Below, piece after piece: positions 13,747 through 24,468 of a DNA stretch of 64,000 bases; the stretch's first letter is position 1; every line of letters begins with the position of its first letter. Below the pieces are notes generated by a model. The model made no database searches. It was not told the origin of the DNA and saw nothing but the letters and a program-made list of their open reading frames with translations. The DNA is from Thuidium tamariscinum (Eukaryota > Streptophyta > Bryopsida > Hypnales > Thuidiaceae). Where the stretch lies: NCBI GenBank assembly GCA_947034885.2, contig OX344751.2, positions 558,001-622,000 of the forward strand, in the 5' to 3' direction. The position numbers and the translations under genes were made by a program.

Positions 13747-14395
13747 GGGTGATTGCAAGAAACACTTGTCCTATTTTGTGTCACACATTGCATTCTGATT
13801 TGTTTTTTGGCCATAACTTTTGTGTTTTAGCTCCAATTGACTCAAGATTTGTAAGGAAGGTACTCATAACTATCATAAGCCTTCCATAATTTTTTCATAA
13901 CTTTCAAAAATATTTTACTATCCCAAAATAGACCCCAATTCGATGTCACACTTGGCAGTTTAGGGGTTTTTAGTACTTGAGCTATACCTTTTTTAAAAAA
14001 GTTAATTTTGTGAGGTGTGAAGGTCTACAAAGTGAGCTCCCTTCTGCTTGTATTGTGAAACATATAAAATATTATTATTATTTTTTTTTTGTGAATGACC
14101 ATCTCCATAAATTTTTTGCAAATGGCCACTTTTTATTTTTTGAAAATATCTATTTTTACTATTTTTCCCTAATTAAAACATGAAGGTATGTATTTTCTTG
14201 AGGTTTGGCACTTTTCAAGTTCTCCTACTTAGAGAATTTTTCTATCCATTTCCTTCCATGAAAACCTTCATCTTAGAGGTATATACACTATTCATATTTT
14301 TCAAATATTTTTCAAATTAATTTTCTAATTTTAAAGTACTTCCAAAAAAATCAGCCAAATGCAACAAATAGGATAGGTGTTTCTTGCAATCACCC
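13747..14395. mobile_element. MITE family C, 649 bp, perfect 19-bp TIRs
   Basis: The termini are a perfect 19-bp inverted repeat beginning GGGTGATTGCAAGAAACAC (13747-13765 and 14377-14395), and the inverted similarity continues further inward. It is flanked by direct TTAT copies (13743-13746 and 14396-14399), consistent with a 4-bp target-site duplication. Related elements with ATTGCAAGAAAG termini occur at 40504 and 58115, and a diverged relative at 41116. It has no ORF and must have been moved by a transposase supplied elsewhere. The superfamily is undetermined. Confidence 0.82.
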
Positions 14396-14613
14396 TTATA
14401 GATTTAAATAAAGCCAATTCTAATTGTTGTAATGTTGTATTAAACAATGTACACTCAATGTTTTTATTTTTTTTCAAATTTTTTCAAAACTAAATTAAAT
14501 AAAGAATTTTAAAGTTTATTTTAGACTAGACATTCCATAACTTCCTACAAACTATCTACAAACTAAAATTGCCATGACTTTCATCTCATTAATCAAAATG
14601 AAATGATTCAAAT

Positions 14614-14616
<3 letters not shown>

Positions 14617-14653
<37 letters not shown>
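14617..14653. repeat. (TA)n microsatellite
   Basis: An uninterrupted TA dinucleotide tract of about 37 nt, followed by TTAGCAGCCTGGGCTACCC. Confidence 0.95.
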
Positions 14654-14656
<3 letters not shown>

Positions 14657-15621
14657 CAGCCTGGGCTACCCGGCGAGTAGTGAAAAGTATACATCATACA
14701 ATAACTTTTGAACTATGTAGTCAAAAGTAGTGTAAATTGTTGAGCCTTTTAGCTACACCCTAGAAAAATGTTGTATGAAAATTTCAAAGAAAAAAATAAA
14801 AACTCCATTCATATGAACCTGCCTAAAATCACTATGTTGCCAAAAAAATTGCTCTTTTGTCCTCTAGGAGTTAACTAGATAGATTTTGGTATTAATTTTG
14901 TCCTTCACACAATAACTTATTTTGTACATTGATCACTGATCTCACAATCACTTTGCCAAAATGTGGTTAATATATAATGATATCTATTTTATATTAAGTT
15001 TCCAAAGTCATATGATGACTTACATTGATTTCTTCCTAGATCATATTCATGTTACTTGATAGGATGTTTTTTTAAAATGAAAGATGTCCTTATGAATGTT
15101 CCCTACACACCTATGCAATGAAATTAGAAAACATTCATTACCAATTGTTTTCAATAAAATATTATATAAAACCATTGATATATATTTTTTAAACATTCAC
15201 CAAAAATGGAGTTATGTTTTTTTGAAACTAAAATTTGGTATGCTCAATTATGATTGCCTAGGGATGTGATGATAATTATGCTTACTACAGGATATCAATT
15301 TTATTGCACATTGTAAAAAAAATTAAGAATGGCTCAAATTGGGCAATTGTAAGATCACAATATCCAACCTATACAAAGATTTAAGCACAAATGAGCAAAA
15401 TCTCAAGAAAGGATCAAGGCATTTAACCTTGAATGATGTGGACACCATTTTCTGGTTGATAAATGACATTGGAACAATTTGGAAAATAGAGAAAAAAACT
15501 TTTTTGATCCATTTTTTTCCTATTAAAGAATTTCAGTAGTGCACCATCATGCACTGTAGAAATTAGCCTCATCCTATGAGTTTATATTTTGAGGGATGGG
15601 TAGACTTTGAAAAGAATAGTG

Positions 15622-15957
15622 TAAGGAAAGAGGCCCCATAAAGTGCCCAACTGCCCATCTATGAGCTAAAATTGAATTTTGGGGGAGTGAAACTTCTTCA
15701 ATTAGTTTTCAGTAAATTTTTCTTGAATACAAGTGGAATTGAAATTTAACCCAAGTTGTTTCATATGGAGTATTTTTTTTGGAGTTTTGTGGAATTAGTT
15801 ATGAATTTTTGAAGTCAAAATGGCATAAGTTTCTACAAGCGCCCACCCCCTCAAATATACTCATTCCTGCAAAGATGAAAAAACATTGTACAAACAATGT
15901 CCATTTGAGAAGGTGGGTGATTTTCTTAGTCTGAGTGGTTTTCCAACTCCTGCCTTA
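15622..15957 (+). mobile_element. MITE family B, copy 1 (about 336 bp)
   Basis: Colinear with the better-preserved copy at 23820-24149. Shared phrases are 'atttaacccaagttgtttcatat', 'gaattagttatgaattt.tgaagtcaa.atggcata' and 'gtgg(t)ttt.caa.ctcctacctta'-like ends. The left end reads TAAGGAAAGAGGCC and the right end CTCCTGCCTTA, both mutated from TAAGGTAGGAGG. Non-coding. Confidence 0.7.
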
Positions 15958-15959
15958 GT

Positions 15960-16610
15960 CCCACTTCCAATTTCCATATGAGGGCAGCTGACTTGTACGG
16001 AACCTGTCAGTCCTCGCCCTTCTCTCACAGTCAGCCTCCGGGCTTCTTGCCATGGTGACCTGCCCGTCGTTTAAGGGTTTAAGGATTAATCCCTGTCTGT
16101 TTCTTGACCACGCCTGGCCGGTTCTTCCTTGACCTCTCCTTTGGTCTCCCCTCTCCTCTCCTCCTCGAGCTTATCCTTTCTGCTTGAAATAAGTTAACTT
16201 ACATCAATTGGGGTCCCGGCAATGTCCCGACGTCGCATCATCATTGATTGTAGGCCCTTTCCATCGGGCATGGCAAAAATGTCAAAGGAATTCCTCTCTC
16301 ATGTTCAAACAAGTGTACGTTGAACACAAGGTACAATACGACCTTTGGCTCTCGGTCGACCTCTCAAGCCTCTCACTGAAACATCAAGTACACGTACATG
16401 CACGTTCATTTTCTTTTGGCCAAACAATAATAAACCAGAAGAGCTCTGTCGGAAAGCAATTCGAAAAAAGGAAAATTTGTGCATGTGCATGAGCATGTGC
16501 GTATTTCAAGGGTTACAATTGACGAGTACTGTTAAGATGTTAAGCATCTTCCCTGCCCGGACAAGATGGCACATTACATCTGAGCTTTGGAAGTTACTAA
16601 CCCCCCAAAT
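15960..16610. other. GC-richer unassigned stretch
   Basis: Composition is close to that of the gene islands. It includes a pyrimidine-rich run around 16125-16165 (CTCTCC repeats). Short open frames exist but start at TTG/GTG or overlap each other, and none looks like a known protein. It may be a decayed leader or promoter region. Confidence 0.35.
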
Positions 16611-16616
16611 TTCCAC

Positions 16617-17052
16617 TAAGGTAGAACCACCTGTAAGTGATCATTTAAGCTATTGGAGACATGATTTGGTATAGTATAAGGCAAAACAAATATTTTTAGA
16701 GGTGCAAAGATAAAAATGATGGGGGTTGTAAAAAGTTTGGTGATTTTATCACATGAATTGAAATTAAGTCTGTGAATTTTGAAAGGCCAAAAGTGTTGCA
16801 AACCTATAGCCAATGTGTAGACTCTTTCAATTACAACCATAGAAGAACTCCATTCCTGCTCAAATGTTACTTCTTTCTTACTTGTTCACTAGCTTTGGGA
16901 CATGTGTTATGAACTTATTAGTCCCAACCTTGATAAAGAAGAAAACACTCATTCAAAGCTCTGGTTGGAAATTTGTTCTAGCCTTATTAGAAATAAATGA
17001 AGTCTACAAGTTGGAGATGGGGTGTTGATTGCTTATCGGTGGTTCTACCTTA
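16617..17052 (+). mobile_element. MITE family A, 436 bp, perfect 15-bp TIRs
   Basis: The terminal inverted repeats are TAAGGTAGAACCACC (16617-16631) and its exact reverse complement (17038-17052). The outermost TA is the likely target duplication, as in Tc1/mariner/pogo elements. The body is non-coding and repeats in four other places in this window. The termini match the pogo transposon at 58716 at 12 of 14 positions from AAGGTAG inward. Confidence 0.85.
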
Positions 17053-18480
17053 ATTATCTTTCCCATCCATCCATTTCGCTTTCCCGTGTTTATTTCCTGG
17101 TGAACTGGCAGAGATGGCTCTTAATCCTAAAAGGACACTGTAGACAATTCACTTAGTGTCCAATGGATGGCTCTTTCTTTGTAGAACAAAAGTGCAACTA
17201 TTCATCCTTGGTATTAGGGGTGGAAAGGGAAGATCTTCTACAATACTTTGACTTCCAATGAATATGTTTGTTTTAGTCAAGGCAGATGATGTCACACGAT
17301 ATCAAAATGCATGATTTCACGTCCACCAGTCCATTCTTCAAGGGTTAATAAGCATTTATTCATTGAAGAAACTCCAAGTAAATTAAGCAAGAGCATAAGG
17401 TAAGTCGGCCTATGACATGCCAATTGGAGCCAGCCCATCACAACCGAAACTGTTCAGTGTTGCACATTTCCAATTCTGTCCAGTGGCCAGGTCTTCTGAA
17501 TTACGATCATGACTGAGCTGTGCAAGCCTAGGTTTGACTGCATGCACAAGAGTCTCTCTCACAGCACAAAGCTCTGCATTTTCGATTGCTTAAATCACAT
17601 TTTCATGTATAATCGTTTGGTAAAATTGCTGTTATGCTAACTGGGTGGTATTAAGGAATTGCCTACTACCCAAAGTACCAGTAATTTCTTGTAGTTCATC
17701 CATTTGTCAAGTTTGTTACCTGATCTAGAACTGCTGGTAATCTTGATAGCAGTTGGATATTTTGCAGGAGGCACTAAGCTCACACTAGTTGGTCATGCAT
17801 GCTTGGATGTCTACCACCAACAATTTGTACACTTGCCAAGACCCCAAGGCATGCTGACAGGAGAGCCAGGTCTCCTGTGGAGACTACTTACTATTACTAA
17901 GTTATTTACTAAGTAAGCAAGTAATCCTTCAGTTTGCACAAATTCAATAACTCCTCTGTCACGAACAAACATCCAATTACAACATGTGCTGAAGTGCAGA
18001 GTCAAAAGTGCAGTGAGTGAGGTATTTGTCTCAATGAAATGGTACTTGTCATGATCAAATATCTGTCCTTCAGGATTCAAAGGCCAACTTCAGATTTTCA
18101 TCATAATGTTTTTTTGATACTTATGGAAAGCTCATCATTTCAAAGAGGAAAAAAAAGAGGAAAGGTTCCCAACATTTTGTACCTGTAGAAATCTGAACCT
18201 TTCCTGTGTTTCTCTAAACATATTACAGGCTCTTTACGATCCACAAAAAGGAAATTTTCTCTTTGGAAGGACTGTGAACATACACATGGAATCCACAGGA
18301 ATGTTACAATCATGAGTGGCTTCAGTCTCCGGTCCACTAGGTCGAAAAATATTACTCATCTGCACTAGAAATAAGGTAACCTCCTTTACATGTACTAGGG
18401 TCATTCCCAACAGTACCCTAAACCTTTAAAATATCATGGAGATACGAAGGTCATGGTATGACGAAAGTAACGGATTTAGA
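17053..18480. other. intergenic region upstream of the NAC gene
   Basis: Mixed composition, with no convincing gene. Short open frames (for example 17811-18080 on the minus strand) have no recognisable motif. It probably contains distal regulatory DNA of the NAC gene. Confidence 0.4.
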
Positions 18481-18544
18481 AATATGCCAGCCGGGATGCC
18501 GGGCTAGCTAGCCAGCTCGTAGGTGCTGTGAAGCAGTCGCGAAG

Positions 18545-18582
18545 CACGTGAAGAATGTAAAACTGTACTCCGTATATATAAA
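18545..18582 (+). promoter_or_regulatory. G-box plus TATA box, possible distal NAC promoter
   Basis: CACGTG (G-box core) at 18545-18550 is followed by TATATATAAA at 18573-18582. A start about 30 nt downstream (about 18605) would give a very long leader for the NAC gene. It could instead drive a short transcript containing the 87-codon ATG frame at 18604-18867, which resembles no family I know. Which start is used cannot be told from sequence. Confidence 0.35.
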
Positions 18583-19250
18583 CAGCTTATACAGGATAAA
18601 CTAATGAACGAAGAGGATGCGATTTGCGAAAGTGAGACGAAGAAGATGATGCAATTTGGCAGAATTACAGGAACAGTGAGCGACGAGAGGTACATTGAAG
18701 CCGCATTAACTTTGCTAGCTTGGGTGGGGTCGAGCAAGTTACAGAACCTTAACAGGGAGATCGAGGCGGCAGGCCCAGTGAGGTCGGATTTTTTTTCAAG
18801 GAGGCGGGGTCGCGAGAAAATCATGAGGGGCAACAGTGTCTACGCATGCAGAGGGCGGACTGCCTGAAAGCAGGAGCTCCGCTTCACGGAGGGACCCACG
18901 CCAGCGTCACGCAGGCCAGGTTGCAAATTGGGTCCCCAACCGTACCCACGCAGCACCACCAGGGCAGCTGCAGCTGCGGCGCGGCTGCAACCGCAGCAGC
19001 AGCGTCATATCGTCTCCACAGTGTACCAGACAGACCACTCGTCTCCATCTTTTCTAGCTTAATTTTCTACCTCCCGCGAAGCAAGCTCGCTCCGGCTGTG
19101 CACAGTAGTTGCGTTCCTCCTTCGATCGCCGCCAGACAGTTGATCGCGCGCTTACTACTGTCTGTCTACCTAAAGGTCCGTCGTCGCCCCCACCCACGCA
19201 CAGACCGGAGACTCATCTTCATTCTCCGACCCCTGCCGCCAAATTACTGC

Positions 19251-19257
19251 TATAAAT
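19251..19257 (+). promoter_or_regulatory. TATA box, likely proximal NAC promoter
   Basis: TATAAAT in GC-rich context. The expected start is about 19280, leaving a leader of about 1.55 kb before the NAC ATG, probably containing an intron. The 5' splice sites in the leader could not be settled by eye. Confidence 0.4.
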
Positions 19258-20839
19258 GTCCGCCCTGAACCTTGTTTCAAACCTTCACCCGAGCGAGCGA
19301 GCTGTTGCTTCATGAGCCTGTTGCTTGCGCCGCACTTCTTGTCCGTCTTCGTCACGCTGTCGTCCGGGTGCGTTGCATACAATATATTCTGGGGTCCATC
19401 TGAGTTTTGGTTGCGACGGGGCTTCCGCTGGTGAAGAATTTCCTTGCGGGCTGAGGGAGATCGCGTGTAGCACGATCCTTGTCGGTGTTGGTAGAACGTG
19501 CCGCGGGCAATTGCATCTTCGCTACCTGGAGGGGGTTCAATTTCACCGTCGGTAGTACCGTAGTACTACAAAATAATTAAGGTTTTTGTTCTGAACCTGT
19601 TGGGGGGTTGAAATCGAACGTGTTGACATATTACTTTGCAGTCGGTCTCAGTGTTTGATTCGGTCCGCTCCTTGCCGGTGTGTATGATCGAGATTGAAGG
19701 AACCTGGGGCGAGTGCCTTCAGTGAGGGAACTCACAAAATTAGCGAAATCTCACTCACCCGAAAACTCGAAGTAGTTCCTTACTGTCTGGAAGCACTTAA
19801 TTTACTACACCCAGAATTACACTTCGCAGTTTGCAACAGAGTCTGAGTGAAACACAGAGGCAGGTCAGGCAGCCCAATTATATGCATGCGTAGATTGATC
19901 TTTGTCAGCCGTCCAAAGTTTTTCCTTAAGTTGGAAGAATCCTTCAGACTAGGAACCGTGTGTAGAGAGAATCGAACAAGAATTCGTGGAAGCTGTGGTC
20001 GGATGATACCTTCAAAGACAGAGATATAATCTCTGTAGAAAGGTTAGAGCCTTGATCTATGGATTGAGATAGGCCAGAGCTTACAAGTAATTCAGCAGGA
20101 TCGACTTCAATTCCTATCTTTCGCCTGCCGAGAGAAATTGAAGAGTCAGGGGGTCAGACCGGGGTGTAAGTTCTACGCGCTGCCTCGCTGTCGGTAGAAC
20201 GCCAGACGTATCAAGTGTCTGAATTGAACCAGGAACGTGAAAACGGGACGCACGGGGGCCTCGCTTGCTAGGGTGGGTGGTGAGGAAGGCCAGGGAAGGC
20301 GGCAGTTCCTGTGGATATGTGAACATGTCAGTCTAGAATCGAGTAGCCGTGGAGTCGAAGCCGGTGGTAGCAGCCGAGTCCCCAGCGCTCGCTACACAAG
20401 CTATGAGAAAAGTGCTAGATTCAATGGTCACTAACTTGTCATTTCCTTCAGTCCCACAGTTGATCCTTCTCCGCTGCCCGATCATTCTCGCGTACTCGTC
20501 CAAGCCTCCTTCGGCTAATCAGACTGGTGTTTGCCAGAACCACCCAATCTAGCCGGATCATCATTCTTCTGTAGCGTCATAGCTCACTCAGGACTGCCTC
20601 AGGGGAGCTTCAAGCAGGCAGTTCCGTGTAGGCCCAGGAACAGTGTCGCAGTATTAGCTCCAGCCTGTTTCGTTCACAACCGAGGGAACGAGGCATTTCT
20701 TAATTCAAGTAAGTTTGTCCAACTTCTGAAAACGTCATCGACGTCATTTGGGCTATCACACATATAGCTTTTAAATATTGTCCCCGTGCCAGTACTTGAG
20801 TCGGGTGACCAGGGAAAGGGCGAGCTTGGTCCCGGAGCC

Positions 20840-22861
20840 ATGGTGCATAGGGAAACAGGAGGGTCCATTGCCCAACTGCAATTACCTCCAGGGTTCCGGT
20901 TCCACCCCACTGACGAGGAGCTTGTGCTGCACTACCTTCGCCACAAGGCCGACTCGCAGGTGTTTCCAATCCCGGTCATCGCCGAGGTGGACCTATATAA
21001 GTTCGATCCTTGGGATCTCCCTGGTAAGTCACTGAACCTTTACTTTGCATTCAGTCTTAACTTGCCATACTAGCTTGCAGAATACGCATCATACGTAACA
21101 ATGTTTAGATTAACCATTTGACTGTTTGTAGTAATGTATCCTGCTATTGGAACGCGTTGAACCATGCAATACACATACCTGGACATGTAAACAATCATTA
21201 AACTCATCTCCATTCTGCAGTTAATTTGTGATTGGCATGCGCTTAAGAATTTGTTGCAGGAATTCAAGCCACGATTTCATGCAAGGTAACATGCTCGACA
21301 GAGGATTAGTCGCGGACGCAGATAGTGTTCTGTCAAATGAACTCAGTCACAGCAGTGACAGCACATGGTTTCTTTAATATTCTAAAGAAAACTGTAACTG
21401 TAATTTATGTTTTGAAGAGAGATCCGGACTGACATAGTACTATTGTGGCGATGGACGCATATTGAAGAGAAGGCGCTGTTCGGGGAGAGGGAATGGTACT
21501 ATTTTTCACCGCGGGACCGGAAGTACCCGAATGGCGCCAGGCCCAACCGAGCCGCAGCGAGTGGTTACTGGAAAGCTACCGGGACGGATAAGCCGATCCA
21601 CATGAGCAACGGCCACAGCAAAGTGGGCGTCAAGAAGGCGCTCGTTTTCTACCGAGGCAAAGCGCCCAAGGGTGTGAAGACCAACTGGATCATGCACGAG
21701 TATCGCCTGGCGGAAGGAGTCGCCCGCTCGGCTTCACATCACCGCCGAGGCTCCCTCCGCGTATGTCCCATCTCCCATTTCCAAAACTTGGGATCCATCT
21801 GAAGTTAGGTTACTTGCTATTGTTAAACTTCGGAAGGACCAAGGATTCACGCTTTGAAAAATAATGTTTGTGGGATTCAATTGATCATATCGTGAAAATA
21901 ATCTTTCCGATGGGACAAAATTCTGAATCAGTAAAGTTCATTGCATGTGTTGGTGAATAATCAAAGAAAACTCGACGAAAGAGAATCCCGGCCTTAAGCT
22001 TATGACGAATTCAAAACATGGAGGCCTCTTTGGTTAATTCCTTTCTCTTCATTTGCGTTGGCTGGGAGGAGTGTGTGAAAATTGGAACTCTCGCCTGTGA
22101 CCTAACTGTGTATCGGCATTTTGTTCTTGCAGCTGGACGACTGGGTGTTATGCCGAATTTACGAAAAAAGCACGCATGCGCAACGCGCCACCAAGGAGAA
22201 CGACACTTCCTCTATGGAGGAGGTTCTCGCGTCCCTCCCTGAAATCGACGACATTCTCCCTCACCGTCACCCTCTCGGCGGCGGCTCCGAATCCACTCCG
22301 CAGCAGCACTCGCTCATGCTACCCGAAACCACGTCCGAGAGCGGGTACCTGATGGACAGCCTCCACAGAGGCATGATGTCAAACAGCGGTGTCGTCTCGA
22401 TGCAGGAACATTTGCAGACGGCGAGCGCCGCGACCAATGATTGGAAAAGTATGGGCACATCGTACGGCCACCCCAACTCCAACCCTAACCACAGGTACAC
22501 CATGGCATCATCATCATCGCAGGCCATGGCATCCTTGGCTCCGAGACCACAAACCCTAAACACGACGGGACTGCCAATGGCGATGAATCATCAGTTCCAG
22601 CAGCCCACGCAAAGGTCGTACAACCAGGCGCGCATAGCCGCGGAGAAGCCACGAAGCATTGGAGCCCGCTCTGCATCCGACGAGGAGGTTCAAAGCGCGC
22701 CTCGAGGCAGCAGGGGTTTCAGCAGCAGCAACGACGGGTCGCTAGAGGCCATGTTCCCGGCTATGAGCTTCGAAAACAGCCATGCGCAGTCGACGCTCTC
22801 CTATGCAAACCCGGCCATAGCAACCAGCAGCTGGTTCAACTCCAGCTACGACTGCTCGTGA
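20840..22861 (+). CDS. NAC-domain transcription factor (ATAF/NAP-like), three exons
   Basis: Predicted nuclear, DNA-binding regulator of 401 aa. Exons are 20840-21023, 21468-21760 and 22133-22861. Donors are CTG|gtaagt and CGC|gtatgt, acceptors ttgaag|AG and cttgcag|CT, and frames join cleanly. All five NAC subdomains are visible: A ([14 protein letters not shown], about 15-28), B ([18 protein letters not shown], 44-61), C ([15 protein letters not shown] then [13 protein letters not shown], 70-105), D ([17 protein letters not shown], about 114-130, then [10 protein letters not shown]) and E ([10 protein letters not shown], 160-169). The remaining 230 residues are Ser/Gln/Asn-rich, typical of a NAC activation region. 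The [13 protein letters not shown] block and the lack of a transmembrane helix point to the ATAF/NAP side of the family. The start is the ATG in GCCATGG context. The same frame is open upstream, but only a GTG begins it. Members commonly act in stress and senescence, but the target genes here are unknown. Confidence 0.93.
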
Positions 22862-23819
22862 ATCTCCTCCATCACAGCAGGCCAGCTTCGCAAGGTTACA
22901 TGATGCGCATGCCCTGGTTATGCGCTCGGGCTAAGTCTGCGTCGAGCAGATTCTGCAGGCCGGGTCATGGCCAATCTAGTGGCAATTGCGGCGCCGTCCA
23001 CGCCATCTGTTCCTCGGCGGAGGGAGCCTGTGATTATACAGTCTATTACCTATACAGACTGACCCTTATTATAGCCAGGGGTTGGCATTACAGGTTTCGT
23101 TCACCCATACGGTTTGCGAATTGGCCGTGCTTGAAATTTGTATCTACGATTGAAGGCCGTTTGCTCCTGTTTCACATGTGAATTTCCATCCATTAGACTG
23201 TACCAACATGAAATGATTAGTTTGGGCTTTCAACAAGATGCTTTGGCGGCACCTGTTGATGGATTGCCATTGATGTATATACTGTGTACAGGTATCGGGT
23301 AGCCTGTAAGTTGGTGATAGAAGTTATAGAAGTAGTACCGAGTGTGCAAACTTAGACATTGATTCTGCCCAGGGTGGCACCAGCAATTATAAACACGCAT
23401 TGTTGTCTGCGCTATATAGGCCGGCAATTTGTACATACATACAATTTGTACAGGTTCATTTCAATTCTTTCATGTAAACTAGTGCAAACTCCATTGCCAT
23501 TTCTTTCTCCACCAACCATACGTGTCCAATTCAGTGACTGCTAACTTACATAGGGTTTGAACCTGAATTCTCAGTTCCCGCAGACACAACTGCTAGGCCA
23601 CATCCATTCCATCTTTGCTTAGTTTGCTGATTTTCCTCGATCGTTCTTATTCTGAGGATGTGCATCCTGATTCAGTCTCTGGATTGCTAGCTTCGGCAGC
23701 CGGCAGGTCCTACACGGTAGTCAGGCTGTCGTGCCCTTCCATTCAGTTGCTCTGTTCTGCAGTTCTCCAACAATGCACATGTTTTGTGGCAGTGTTGGGC
23801 AATGCAAATTTTTGGCATG
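22862..23819 (+). other. NAC 3' flank (3' UTR and terminator region)
   Basis: It follows the TGA at 22859-22861. GC content falls gradually to about 23.8 kb, where a MITE begins. Short frames here have no recognisable motif. The 3' UTR probably ends within this stretch, but I could not place a polyadenylation site with confidence. Confidence 0.4.
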
Positions 23820-24149
23820 TAAGGTAGGAGGTCCATAAACCGACCATCTAAGGGCTGGAGCTGAATTTTTGGGAGGTAAAACATCTTGAACTATGTTTTA
23901 GCAAATTTTCCTTGGAAGACAAGTAGAATAGGCATTTAACCCAAGTTGTTTCATATTTTTTGGAGCTTTTTGAAATTAGTTATGAATTTCTGAAGTCAAT
24001 ATGGCATAGGGCTCCAAAACCACTCACACCCTAAAATGTACATTGTTTGTACATTCCTGTAAAGATTAAAAAACATCATGTACAAATGATGTACATTTTG
24101 GAAGGTGGACGGTTTTGGAGCCTGGGCGGTTTTCAAGCCTCCTACCTTA
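23820..24149 (+). mobile_element. MITE family B, copy 2, 330 bp with internal hairpin
   Basis: Perfect 12-bp ends TAAGGTAGGAGG (23820-23831) and its reverse complement (24138-24149), with a TA target-like outer dinucleotide. Internally, 24033-24054 and 24078-24099 form a 22-bp inverted repeat with two mismatches (AAAATGTACAT core). It abuts the truncated family A element to the right. Non-coding. The ends share AAGGTAG with family A and with the pogo transposon. Confidence 0.82.
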
Positions 24150-24468
24150 GGAATATAGATATCATAGAGATTGCCAATTTTTTGTGATTTTCTTCCTTGA
24201 ATTCAAATTACTACAAGTTTTGAAAGCCAAAAGTTGGCATGTATCCATTACCGATGTAAAGATGAGTCTTTCAATCCTAACCATTCAAGAACTACTTTCC
24301 AACTCACTACTTTGGGACAAGTGGCATGCGCTTATTAGTCCCAATTTGGAGAGGAGTAAAAAATGAATTTCAAGCTATGGTTGGAAAATTGTCCTAGCCT
24401 TGGTTGGAAATAGCTACACCTAGAGGTTGGATATGGGACCCTTATTGGCAATGGTTGGTTCTACTATA
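24150..24468 (+). mobile_element. MITE family A, left-truncated copy
   Basis: It aligns to the last three-quarters of the 16617 element ('cattaccgatgtaaag.tgagtctttcaat', 'actactttgggacaagtg', 'ttattagtccca') and ends GGTTGGTTCTACTATAG, a mutated terminus. The first ~110 bp are absent exactly where family B ends. The truncation is therefore probably tied to that insertion. Confidence 0.7.

Larger units (their letters stand above)
13440..14885. repeat. dispersed repeat R1, copy 2, split by a MITE
   Basis: The left part (13440-13746) and right part (14396-14885) align to consecutive parts of R1 copy 1 (5590-6385). The break coincides exactly with the ends of the element at 13747-14395, so the element inserted into R1. 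The right part also carries a TA microsatellite. Confidence 0.7.

Noticed and set aside
18604-18867. 87-codon ATG frame downstream of a G-box/TATA pair
   Set aside because: The expected transcript start falls at or past the ATG, the product has no recognisable motif, and the region is better explained as NAC upstream leader or promoter.
20778-21073. NAC first exon starting upstream at TTG 20778 or GTG 20786
   Set aside because: Non-ATG starts are not expected in a nuclear plant gene, and the ATG at 20840 in GCCATGG context is immediately upstream of the conserved domain.
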